NCBI GenBank assembly: GCA_002298695.1
Contig: DBLB01000108.1
Location: 1,820 to 9,199, forward strand
Source: Clostridiales bacterium UBA735
GTDB taxonomy: Bacteria; Bacillota; Clostridia; Oscillospirales; Oscillospiraceae
Direction: 5' to 3'
Length of the DNA: 7,380 nucleotides
Made by a program: the position numbers and the translations under genes. The notes beneath the pieces were generated by a model. It did not search any database, was not told the DNA's origin, and was given only the letters and a program-made list of their open reading frames with translations. This document shows, piece by piece, positions 1 through 6,371 of this stretch. Position 1 is the stretch's first letter. Every line of letters begins with the position of its first letter.

Positions 1-31
1 TATTTCACCCTTTTCACTACCCTTGCTTTAC

Positions 32-205
32 AGCGCAAAAAACAGGTGCTTTTCAACCCTTAGATGTACAAAAACAGACGACACCCAGCTGAAGCTGAGT
101 GCCGCATGTTTTGTTGTCCAATCCTGCTTAGCAGATGCCGATTTTGTAGTTTTCTCAAATTACTGCCTTATCGGCACACGGCCAACGGCATCCCGTTTTT
201 GCGTT
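32..205. ncRNA. Candidate structured RNA domain, family not recognised
   Basis: No convincing coding frame covers 1-334, and this stretch is more AT-rich than the genes. It can be folded by eye into a closed domain. A closing helix pairs 32-50 with 187-205 and has two single-base bulges and one mismatch. Inside it are three hairpins: 68-89 with 94-114 (loop 90-93), 124-127 with 131-134, and 136-142 with 170-176 continuing as 146-152 with 157-163. The strand is unresolved. G-U pairs at 33/204, 50/187 and 149/160 favour the plus strand, whereas 44/194, 78/105, 81/102 and 85/98 are G-U only on the minus strand. The plus-pointing terminator just downstream favours the plus strand. It could be a small RNA, a 3' region of an upstream transcript, or a leader for a minus-strand gene outside the window. 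I do not recognise T-box, 6S, RNase P, tmRNA or common riboswitch motifs. The structure was found by eye, not computed. Confidence 0.33.
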
Positions 206-245
206 CTTTGGTTTATGGAAATGCTCGGAAATCTGAAGAATTCTG

Positions 246-273
246 AAACCGTGGCCTGCGGGCCACGGTTTTT
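246..273 (+). terminator. Intrinsic terminator upstream of dusB
   Basis: A perfect 11-bp stem (246-256 with 261-271) with a TGCG loop is followed by a T-rich tail, TTGTTGT. It ends a plus-strand transcript arriving from the left, probably the one covering the structured region at 32-205 or an upstream gene outside the window. It insulates that transcript from the dusB promoter that begins immediately downstream. Confidence 0.82.
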
Positions 274-274
274 G

Positions 275-303
275 TTGTGTTCCGGCGGGGTTCGTGATAG
301 AAT
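275..303 (+). promoter_or_regulatory. Probable sigma-A promoter of the dusB operon
   Basis: A TTGTGT -35-like element (275-280) is separated by 17 bp from TAGAAT (298-303, five of six matches to TATAAT). The -10 is preceded by TGA (295-297), giving an extended -10 TGn motif. Transcription would start near 310, leaving a leader of about 25 nucleotides before the dusB start. It sits directly after the upstream terminator, as expected for a new transcription unit. Confidence 0.6.
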
Positions 304-334
304 AAATGGAAATATAGTGGGAAAGTGTGCTTCT

Positions 335-1300
335 ATGAAACTCGGAACACTGGACATACAGGGAAATATGTGGCTCGCGCCGATGGCGGGCGTGACAGAC
401 TGGGCGTTCCGCTGCATCTGTCAGTCGCTCGGTGCGGCGGTGACGGTGACGGAGATGGTATCGTCCCGCGCGCTGGTCTACCGCGATAAAAAGAGTATGA
501 GACTGCTGCGCAAGACGGACGGCGGCATCTGCGGCGCGCAGATTTTTGGAAATGAACCCTCTGTGATGGCGGAGGCCGCAGCGTTTGCACTCGAACTGTC
601 CGGCGCGGACTTCCTGGACATCAACATGGGCTGCCCGATGCCGAAGATCGTGAACAACGGCGACGGCTGCGCGCTGATGCGTGATCCGGAACGGGCAGCC
701 CGGATCGTTGAGGCCGTGGTCAAGGCCGTCAACGTGCCGGTGACGGTCAAGATGCGAAAGGGCTGGGACAAGAGCAGCTGCAATGCACCGGAGCTGGCAA
801 AGCTTGCCGAAGCTGCCGGGGCTGCTGCCGTGACCGTTCATGGACGGACAAAAACGATGCTCTATTCCGGCGTCGCCGATTGGGACGCCATCCGTGCCGT
901 AAAGGAGGCCGTGTCCATCCCGGTCATTGCAAACGGCGACATTTTTTCGCCGGAGGATGCCGTGAAATGCCAGAAGCGCACGGGCGCGGACGGCTTCATG
1001 CTCGGGCGCGGGACATTCGGCGACCCGTGGCTGTTTGCGCAGTGCGAGGCGGCGCTGCGCGGCGCGGAAATTCCGGAGCGCCCGCCCCTTTCAGAGCGCG
1101 TGGATACCGCGCTGCGGCAGTTTGAACTGGCTGCGCAGGATAAGGGCGGGCACATCGCCTGCCTTGAGGCGCGGAAGCATTTTGCGTGGTATCTGCGCGG
1201 CGTGCCGCACAGCGGATATTATAAAGAAAAGATTTCTTTGATCTCGACGATGGACGACATCGCATCCATCGCCGCCGGGATCAAACGGGATTTGAGGTGA
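335..1300 (+). CDS. dusB: tRNA-dihydrouridine synthase DusB
   Basis: This is an FMN-dependent enzyme that uses NADPH to reduce specific uridines in the tRNA D-loop to dihydrouridine; it acts in the cytosol. The 321-residue product shows the family motifs in order: LAPMAGVTD (14-22, flavin-binding start of the TIM barrel), GAQIFGNEP (67-75), DINMGCPMPK (95-104) with the catalytic cysteine at 100, VKMRKGWD (138-145), VHGRTKTMLYSG (168-179), IPVIANGD (195-202) and GFMLGRGTFGDPW (220-232). A helical RNA-binding region follows. Length is normal for DusB. The start at 335 is chosen because it gives the standard N-terminus; the frame stays open to 23, but that extension crosses a terminator and a promoter. 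The ribosome site is weak (GTGGGA, 12 bases upstream). The stop overlaps the start region of the sigma-factor gene. Confidence 0.96.
   Translation: MKLGTLDIQGNMWLAPMAGVTDWAFRCICQSLGAAVTVTEMVSSRALVYRDKKSMRLLRKTDGGICGAQIFGNEPSVMAEAAAFALELSGADFLDINMGCPMPKIVNNGDGCALMRDPERAARIVEAVVKAVNVPVTVKMRKGWDKSSCNAPELAKLAEAAGAAAVTVHGRTKTMLYSGVADWDAIRAVKEAVSIPVIANGDIFSPEDAVKCQKRTGADGFMLGRGTFGDPWLFAQCEAALRGAEIPERPPLSERVDTALRQFELAAQDKGGHIACLEARKHFAWYLRGVPHSGYYKEKISLISTMDDIASIAAGIKRDLR
1294..1300 (+). promoter_or_regulatory. Ribosome site of the sigma gene embedded in the dusB stop
   Basis: GAGGTGA is a full-length match to the anti-Shine-Dalgarno sequence. It is formed by the last base pair of codons of dusB and its TGA stop. 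It lies five bases before a TTG codon at 1306. This spacing decides in favour of the TTG start over the GTG at 1297, which lies inside the site itself and has only weak upstream complementarity. Confidence 0.6.
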
Positions 1301-1305
1301 GAGCT

Positions 1306-1917
1306 TTGCAGGACGACCTCCTGATCCGCCGCGCGCAGCGCGGCGACGCAGACGCATTCGAGCAGCTGCTGCTTGAGCACCAGAAAAACGTCTATAATCT
1401 CTGTTATCGGATGGCGAATGATCCGGACGATGCGCTCGACCTGTCGCAGGAGACATTCCTGCGCGCATGGCGCTGCCTCGACCAATATCAGTTTGCGTCG
1501 GCGTTTTCCACGTGGCTCTACCGGCTTTGCAGCAACATCTGCATTGACTTTCTACGCAGGCGCCGGCGGCAGCAGACTGTCCCGCTGACGTTTGAAGATG
1601 CGGACGGTGAGGAACAAACCTACGCCGTCCCCGACCCTGCGCCGCTGCCGGAGGAGCAGGTGGAGCTGACGCTGACGCGCGAGACGCTCGCCGCGGCAAT
1701 GGCGCAGCTGTTGCCGGAGCACCGGGCGATCCTACAGCTGCGTGTCTGCGAGGATCTGCCGTACGAGCAGATCGCAGACATTCTGGATATTCAGGTCGGC
1801 ACGGTCAAATCGCGCCTGTCGCGCGCGCGGACGCAGCTGAAAAAAATTCTCGAACGCGGGAACCTTTTCGCTGCCGCTTCGTCAGAATCACTGAAAGGCG
1901 AGGTGGGTGCAAAATGA
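1306..1917 (+). CDS. ECF-family RNA polymerase sigma factor
   Basis: This is an extracytoplasmic-function sigma factor that directs RNA polymerase to a stress regulon. The 203-residue product has sigma region 2 at about 20-88, with the polymerase-binding segment DDALDLSQETFLRAW (41-55) and the -10 recognition helix FSTWLYRLCSNICIDFLRR (67-85). A linker of about 35 residues follows, then region 4 at about 125-180 with the helix-turn-helix LPYEQIADILDIQVGTVKSR (151-170). There is no region 1 or 3, as expected for the class. A short tail follows region 4. I start it at TTG 1306 because a near-perfect ribosome site ends five bases before it; GTG 1297, adding three residues, is the alternative. 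It overlaps the anti-sigma gene by four bases (ATGA), so the pair is probably translationally coupled. The regulon cannot be read from the window. Confidence 0.94.
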   Translation: MQDDLLIRRAQRGDADAFEQLLLEHQKNVYNLCYRMANDPDDALDLSQETFLRAWRCLDQYQFASAFSTWLYRLCSNICIDFLRRRRRQQTVPLTFEDADGEEQTYAVPDPAPLPEEQVELTLTRETLAAAMAQLLPEHRAILQLRVCEDLPYEQIADILDIQVGTVKSRLSRARTQLKKILERGNLFAAASSESLKGEVGAK

Positions 1918-2561
1918 ACTGTGAACAGGCGCTGGACGCCATCAGCGCAGAACTGGACGGAACGCTGGATGCGGTGCAGCAGCGCGCACTGGAGGCCCAT
2001 CTGCAAAACTGCCCGGCCTGCCGCGCCGTGCGCCAGATGCTCCGGGATACAGAGACCGTGCTGCCGGAGACCGAACTTGAACCACCCGCGGCCCTGCATG
2101 ACGCAGTCATGCACGAGGTACGGGCAGACGCAGCCCACCGTGCGCAGCGCCGCCGCTGGGTTCCGGTCGCCGTCATCGGCACAGCCGCCGCGGTGATGCT
2201 GGTGCTCGGCAGTGCGGGACTGATCTCCATGCCGGGCTTTTCCTCCGACCATCGCAGCAGCGCGTCGCTGCACGAGGTCGTGGATACGTTTTTCCCGGAA
2301 ACAAAGTCCGATGCGCACGAATCTGAGGCCGCTGCGCAGTATGCGCGCGACAACGACTGCGCAGTGCTCGCGATCTGGGACTGCGCCTCACTTCCGGAGC
2401 TGACAGGCAGCAATGAGAAGCTGGCCGATGGCGGATGGGTCTATCCGGTGGATGCGGAGACGCTGGCAGCGCTGCTGGAACAGTACCGGGGCGTTTATCC
2501 GATGGAATCCTACGCGCCGGACGGCGCGGTAAAGACCGCCGCGGTCATCCTCTATGAATAA
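1914..2561 (+). CDS. Membrane-bound zinc-finger anti-sigma factor
   Basis: This is the probable partner that holds the upstream ECF sigma factor at the membrane until a signal arrives. The 215-residue product begins with a zf-HC2/ZAS-type domain: Cys3, then the LDGTLD segment, then His29-x3-Cys33-x2-Cys36. A basic stretch (HRAQRRRW, 75-82) precedes one hydrophobic membrane segment at about 83-105, so the zinc finger should be cytoplasmic and the C-terminal 105 residues extracytoplasmic. The outer domain has no fold I recognise; it contains two cysteines (149 and 157) eight residues apart. The start overlaps the sigma stop (ATGA) and has a GAGGTG ribosome site eight bases upstream. Release is usually by regulated proteolysis or, in some ZAS proteins, by thiol oxidation; nothing here settles which. 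Confidence 0.9.
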   Translation: MNCEQALDAISAELDGTLDAVQQRALEAHLQNCPACRAVRQMLRDTETVLPETELEPPAALHDAVMHEVRADAAHRAQRRRWVPVAVIGTAAAVMLVLGSAGLISMPGFSSDHRSSASLHEVVDTFFPETKSDAHESEAAAQYARDNDCAVLAIWDCASLPELTGSNEKLADGGWVYPVDAETLAALLEQYRGVYPMESYAPDGAVKTAAVILYE

Positions 2562-2568
2562 AAAACCG

Positions 2569-2600
2569 ACGCGCCGCTGCATATGCAGCGGCGCGTTTTT
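2569..2600 (+). terminator. Intrinsic terminator of the dusB-sigma-anti-sigma operon
   Basis: A perfect 28-base palindrome (2569-2596) begins seven bases after the anti-sigma stop and runs into five T residues (2596-2600). An A-run at 2561-2565 precedes it. The GC-rich arms and T-tract make this the clearest terminator in the window. Confidence 0.93.
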
Positions 2601-2611
2601 GCAAAAACAGA

Positions 2612-2640
2612 TTGACAGTGGGCAAAAACTGTGAAAAAAT
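2612..2640 (+). promoter_or_regulatory. Probable sigma-A promoter of the CFI-box operon
   Basis: A consensus TTGACA (2612-2617) is followed after 17 bp by AAAAAT (2635-2640, four of six matches). A TGA directly before the -10 (2632-2634) makes it an extended -10. The promoter begins just after the preceding terminator and would give a short leader before the ATG at 2673. The ribosome site is GGGGGA, five bases from the start. Confidence 0.68.
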
Positions 2641-2672
2641 AGAGAAAATACGAAATCAAACGGGGGAAGGAT

Positions 2673-3599
2673 ATGAAACAGGAATTTCTCACCGGCAAAT
2701 GCCCGAACTGCATGCAGGAGCTGAAGGTTCCCTGTGATCTGGCGCAGTTTTCCTGCATGTACTGCGGCACACGCCTGACGCAGCAGGAGCTTCTGCCGCT
2801 GCAAGGCGCGCAGGCGGCGGACGATGCAGCCTACGCGGCGGCGCTGGAGCGTCTGGCGGACTGCCTGCGCCGCTACCGCGGCTATCACAAGCGCGTGACC
2901 CGGACGGACTATGCGCCGGCCTTCGACGAATATGAGGCCGGCTGCCGGGATGTGGCGTTCCAGCTGGACGCCGGCGTCGCCGGGCTGGACGAGACTGCGC
3001 GCGCAGAGCGGCTGCATGCCGCCGCAGCTCGCCTGATCGACGATCTGTCTCCCGACTGGGAGCGGGGCGGCCGGCTTGATCACATTGCGCAGGATTCAGA
3101 TAAATATGTCCTTGCGCTATTCTTCGTGCCCATGGTGCTCCGGCAGGATCTGCCGAGCAGCCGGGAGTTCGTCGAAACGCTGCAAGCGCTCTGGGTAGAG
3201 CGGTATCCCAAATCCCCGTTCTTCATCGGCGACTATGAGTCGCTGGTCGGCGGCTTCCAGAAAAAGAAATTCTTCGGCCTCTGCTTCATCACAGCGGCCG
3301 TCTGCGAAGCAGAAGGGAAGCCGGACGACTGCGCCGAGCTTACAGCGTTCCGCGCATTCCGCGACGGTTATCTGGCGCAGCAGCCTGACGGCCCAGCGCT
3401 GATCGAAGAATATTACCGCGTTGCGCCGACGATCGTCATGTGCATTGATGTCTGCGGAGACCGGAATGCGCGCTATGCTGCTATCCGCCGCGACTATCTG
3501 CAACCGTGCTACGAAGCGCTCTGCAACCGGGAGCATACCGTCTGCAAAGCGAGATATGTCCGTATGGTACGCGCGCTGGAAGACGAATATCTGCACTGA
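2673..3599 (+). CDS. Zinc-ribbon and CFI-box-CTERM domain protein, unknown function
   Basis: The 308-residue product has two recognisable ends. At the N-terminus a CPNC (10-13) and a CMYC knuckle (28-31), with an extra Cys21, form a probable zinc ribbon. The middle (about 50-190) is helical, with no motif I recognise. The C-terminal part has the pattern I associate with the CFI-box-CTERM domain: FGLCFITAAVCEAEGKPDDC (201-220), then an LTAFRAFRDGYL segment, an LIEEYYRVAP segment (243-252), and a cysteine-bearing helix near 279-284. That domain is widespread but has no assigned biochemical role. There is no signal peptide or clear membrane segment, so it is probably cytoplasmic. A consensus promoter and terminator border show that it opens its own operon, with a small membrane protein 28 bases downstream. 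The CFI-box name is from memory, without a profile search. Confidence 0.85.
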   Translation: MKQEFLTGKCPNCMQELKVPCDLAQFSCMYCGTRLTQQELLPLQGAQAADDAAYAAALERLADCLRRYRGYHKRVTRTDYAPAFDEYEAGCRDVAFQLDAGVAGLDETARAERLHAAAARLIDDLSPDWERGGRLDHIAQDSDKYVLALFFVPMVLRQDLPSSREFVETLQALWVERYPKSPFFIGDYESLVGGFQKKKFFGLCFITAAVCEAEGKPDDCAELTAFRAFRDGYLAQQPDGPALIEEYYRVAPTIVMCIDVCGDRNARYAAIRRDYLQPCYEALCNREHTVCKARYVRMVRALEDEYLH

Positions 3600-3627
3600 T
3601 GCTGCCGAAACCGGGAAAGGAGAACGG

Positions 3628-4125
3628 ATGAAAAAGAGTATTTTGCTCCTGCTGACGCTGGTGCCGGTTCTGGTGGGGTATCTGATCAACCTCAGCGCGA
3701 TGCTCCCGGTGCTCGGGCAGCTGATCTATGCACTGCTGCCGCTGCCGACGCTCGTATTCTGGTTCTGGCTGGGGTGGCAGTACGCCAAAACGGACTGGAC
3801 GGCGCTCCAGGCGCTGTTGTTCGGCAGTGCAACCGGATGGATTTCTCTGGCTCTTTACGTGTGGCAGTTCTGGCTTTGCAGCGATCAGACCCGGAATGTC
3901 ACGTTGGCCGGCCTTTCCCAGATGTACACGGCGGCCGCTCCCGGCTGGCTGCTTGGACGTCTGGCGGTTCGGTTTGAGCCGGTTCCGGGCGAGATCGGCC
4001 CGGTTTCGCTGCTGGCCTTGCAGTTGCTCTCGCTGGCGTTCCTGATCCTTGTATTTGCTGTGGGCTTTGCCTCGGGCAGAGGCCGGCTGCGCCGTCAGGA
4101 CGATGCTCCAGATACGATGAAATAA
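3628..4125 (+). CDS. Small multi-pass membrane protein, unknown function
   Basis: The 165-residue product is very hydrophobic. Probable membrane segments lie at about 4-22, 27-50, 60-83 and 126-149, with a weaker one near 92-112. The C-terminal tail (150-165) is charged (RGRLRRQDD) and probably cytoplasmic. I recognise no family. The start is chosen because AAAGGAG at 3616-3622 lies five bases before ATG 3628; the frame is open further upstream but overlaps the preceding gene. It follows the CFI-box gene by 28 bases on the same strand, with no terminator between them, so the two are probably co-transcribed and may work together at the membrane. That functional link is inference only. Confidence 0.82.
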   Translation: MKKSILLLLTLVPVLVGYLINLSAMLPVLGQLIYALLPLPTLVFWFWLGWQYAKTDWTALQALLFGSATGWISLALYVWQFWLCSDQTRNVTLAGLSQMYTAAAPGWLLGRLAVRFEPVPGEIGPVSLLALQLLSLAFLILVFAVGFASGRGRLRRQDDAPDTMK

Positions 4126-4136
4126 GACGCAAGACC

Positions 4137-4162
4137 GCCGCCGTTTCTTCTGGGACGGCGGC
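4137..4162 (+). terminator. GC-rich hairpin after the membrane-protein gene
   Basis: An 11-bp stem (4137-4147 with 4152-4162) has a TTCT loop, with two G-U pairs near the loop when read on the plus strand. It is not followed by a T-run, so it may stabilise the 3' end or assist the stronger hairpin downstream rather than terminate alone. Confidence 0.45.
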
Positions 4163-4201
4163 AGTTGGAGCACAGGAGCGCGTTTTATTTTCGCAGAAGA
4201 T

Positions 4202-4237
4202 AACCGGCGGATGCAGAAAACTGCATTCGCCGGTTTT
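4202..4237. terminator. Intergenic terminator between convergent genes
   Basis: A 15-bp stem (4202-4216 with 4221-4235), with one G-U pair and an AAAA loop, runs into four T residues on the plus strand (4234-4237). It begins four bases beyond the ATPase stop codon when read on the minus strand, where the trailing sequence is less T-rich (TTATCTTC). It most likely terminates the plus-strand CFI-box operon and perhaps also the ATPase transcript. Confidence 0.75.
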
Positions 4238-4240
4238 ATG

Positions 4241-6340
4241 TTACTGTGCTGTATGCTCCGGGGCGGCGGGGAGAAGGTTGGTCATGCTCTTGAGGCTGAT
4301 GGCCAGCGTGGAGGCGTTGTGCAGCAGCGCGGAGGTCGTCGGCGGAAGGATGCCCGCGACGCCGAGTACGATCAGGCCGAGGTTGAAGCTGACGATCGAG
4401 CGGTAGTTCCGGTGGATACGCGCCATGAGCGCCTCACTGATGCGCCGCAGCGTGACCAGCTCAAAGAGGTCTTCCGAGGCAATGGTGATATCCGCGATCT
4501 CGCGCGCGATGGCCGCGCCCGTGGAGATGGCGATGCCCGCGTCCGCCTCGGAGAGGGCCGGGGAATCGTTCACGCCGTCGCCGACCATGATGACCGTGTG
4601 GCCCTCAGCTTTGGCCCGGCGGACGAACTCCGCCTTGTCCTCGGGCAGGACCTCGGCATAGACCGCGTCGACGCCGACCTCTGCGGCGACGGACTCGGCC
4701 GTCTTGCGGTTATCGCCGGTCATCATGACGACGTTCGTAAATCCGCAGTCGTGCAGGGCGCGGATGGCGTCCCGCGCCTCGCGGCGCAGCGGATCGAAGA
4801 TGCAGATGACGGCGGCGAGGCTGCCTGCGATGCAGAGATAGAGATGGGAATACTGCGCGGGCAGAGACTGGAATTTTTCATCGTCCCCTTCCGGCACGAC
4901 GCAGCCCTCGTCTTCAAAGACGAAGTGTGCGCTGCCGATGATGACCTTCTTGTCATTGACCTTGCTGGAGATGCCGTGCGCGACGACATACTGCACCTCG
5001 GAATGATATTCTTTGTGGGAAAGGCCGCGGCGCTTGGCCTCTTCGACGACGGCGTTCGCCATCGAGTGCGGATAGTGCTCCTCCAGGCAGGCGGCGAGGC
5101 GGAGCATATCCTCCTCGCGGTAATCGCCGAAGGGGATGATCTGCGCGACGGTCGGCGCGGCGTAGGTGAGCGTACCGGTCTTGTCGAACACGATGGTATC
5201 CGCCTTTGAAACTGCCTCGAGGAAGCGGCCGCCCTTGACGGAAATGTGGTGTGCACTGCTCTCACGCATGGCGGAGAGGACGGAGATCGGCATGGCCAGC
5301 TTGAGCGCACAGGAGAAATCGACCATCAGCACGGCGAGCATCTTTGTCACATTGCGCGTGATGAGATAGGTCAGCGCTGTGCCGCCCAGCGTATAGGGCA
5401 CCAGCCGGTCAGCCAGACGGGACGCTTTGTCCTCTGCTGTTGATTTGAGCTTTTCAGACTCCTCGATCATATGGACGATTCGGTCGTAGCGACCGCTGCC
5501 CAGCGCCTTTTCCACGCGGACGACGCATGCGCCCTCTTCAGCGACGGTACCGGCATAGACAAGACTGCCGGGGCGCTTCGGCACAGGCATGGATTCGCCG
5601 GTCATAGACGCCTGATTGACCATCGCCTCGCCGGAGACAACTCTGCCATCCAGCGGGATGAGATTGCCCGTGCGGACGACGATCTCGTCGCCTGCCTCGA
5701 TGTCGCCGATCGGGACGAGGATCTCGGTCTCTCCGGCCCGTTTCCAGACCTTGTCCACGTTCAGGGACATCGCACCCGCGAGATCGGCCACGGACTTTTT
5801 GTGGGTCCACTCTTCCAGAAGCTCGCCGATCCGCAGCATAAACATAACGGAACCGGCGGTGTTGAAGTCGCCGCGCACCATCGAGACCGTGACGGCTGTC
5901 GCGTCGAGGACAGCGACGGAGAGCTTTTTGCGGAAGAGCGCTTTCAGACCCTCCTTGATATATTTGACCGAGCGGAAGAGCGTGATCGCCGTCGCGACTG
6001 GAGCCGGCAGGAACAGCCGGTTGAACGCACGGCGGCAGACCGTAAAGACCAGTTTATCTTCAAACTCGCGGTTCAGCGCGCGGGGCGTATGCTCTGGCAG
6101 AAGCGCCAGCGCGTCTGGTGCAGTGAAGGAAAAGGCTGAGAGTGCCCGCACAACGTCTGTGCGGCTGCCGGTATAGGTGATGATCGCGTCCTGCGTGCGG
6201 TCAAATACCTTGACCTGCGTCACGCCTGCGACATGTTTCAGATAATATTCCAGAATGTCCGCCTCGCGCAGCGACATACGGCGGCAATCCAGATGAACGC
6301 GCAGTCTCCCACGCGTCTGATGCAGAATGATACATTTCAT
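4241..6340 (-). CDS. P1B-like heavy-metal-translocating P-type ATPase
   Basis: This is an ATP-driven membrane pump for a transition metal, probably an exporter. The 699-residue product has the actuator motif TGES (247-250), the phosphorylation site DKTGT (386-390, Asp386), MTGDN (540-544) and GDGVNDSP (587-594). The N-terminal 70 residues (starting MKCIILH) look like a ferredoxin-like HMA-type fold but lack CxxC. The metal-site helix before DKTGT reads DFSCALKLAMPIS (341-353) instead of CPC, and the N-domain pair usually written HP reads HS in HYPHSMA (422-428). Length is normal for P1B pumps. I start at ATG 6340, with GAGG 11 bases upstream; GTG 6370 would add ten residues and is less likely. 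It follows a small membrane-protein gene, with a palindrome between. The metal cannot be assigned; the motif set and partner suggest the CtpC-like group (manganese or zinc), as inference. Confidence 0.93.
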   Translation of the reverse strand: MKCIILHQTRGRLRVHLDCRRMSLREADILEYYLKHVAGVTQVKVFDRTQDAIITYTGSRTDVVRALSAFSFTAPDALALLPEHTPRALNREFEDKLVFTVCRRAFNRLFLPAPVATAITLFRSVKYIKEGLKALFRKKLSVAVLDATAVTVSMVRGDFNTAGSVMFMLRIGELLEEWTHKKSVADLAGAMSLNVDKVWKRAGETEILVPIGDIEAGDEIVVRTGNLIPLDGRVVSGEAMVNQASMTGESMPVPKRPGSLVYAGTVAEEGACVVRVEKALGSGRYDRIVHMIEESEKLKSTAEDKASRLADRLVPYTLGGTALTYLITRNVTKMLAVLMVDFSCALKLAMPISVLSAMRESSAHHISVKGGRFLEAVSKADTIVFDKTGTLTYAAPTVAQIIPFGDYREEDMLRLAACLEEHYPHSMANAVVEEAKRRGLSHKEYHSEVQYVVAHGISSKVNDKKVIIGSAHFVFEDEGCVVPEGDDEKFQSLPAQYSHLYLCIAGSLAAVICIFDPLRREARDAIRALHDCGFTNVVMMTGDNRKTAESVAAEVGVDAVYAEVLPEDKAEFVRRAKAEGHTVIMVGDGVNDSPALSEADAGIAISTGAAIAREIADITIASEDLFELVTLRRISEALMARIHRNYRSIVSFNLGLIVLGVAGILPPTTSALLHNASTLAISLKSMTNLLPAAPEHTAQ

Positions 6341-6371
6341 AACCGATAGAACCTCAAAATACCGAAACACA

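Noticed and set aside
131..180. Minus-strand GATAAGGC followed by a GAGA-loop hairpin, faintly like part of a tracrRNA
   Set aside because: There is no anti-repeat, no CRISPR repeat and no Cas9 gene in the window; the similarity is a short word only.
64..246. A 60-codon plus-strand open frame in the left non-coding region
   Set aside because: It has no clear ribosome site, its composition is unlike the neighbouring genes, and it lies within the structured region.
244..269. TGAAAC at 244-249, resembling an ECF sigma -35 element that could make the operon self-regulated
   Set aside because: The bases belong to the terminator stem, and no CGTC-like -10 lies at the expected distance; only CGGT is there.
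23..334. Upstream extension of the dusB reading frame, adding 104 residues
   Set aside because: The extension crosses an intrinsic terminator and a good promoter, has no family similarity, and the ATG at 335 gives the standard DusB N-terminus.
3481..4173. A 230-codon minus-strand open frame opposite the membrane-protein gene
   Set aside because: Its product is rich in Gln, Arg and Pro, as expected for the complement of a hydrophobic gene, and the plus-strand gene has a good ribosome site.
4211..5209. A 332-codon plus-strand open frame, with others at 5471-6139 and 5616-6176
   Set aside because: They are antisense to the well-supported ATPase and arise from its GC-rich codon pattern; their proteins show low-complexity charged composition and no family motif.
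6341..6370. GTG at 6370 as the ATPase start
   Set aside because: The extra ten residues have no ribosome site and the start MKCIILH at 6340 matches what I recall for this pump family.
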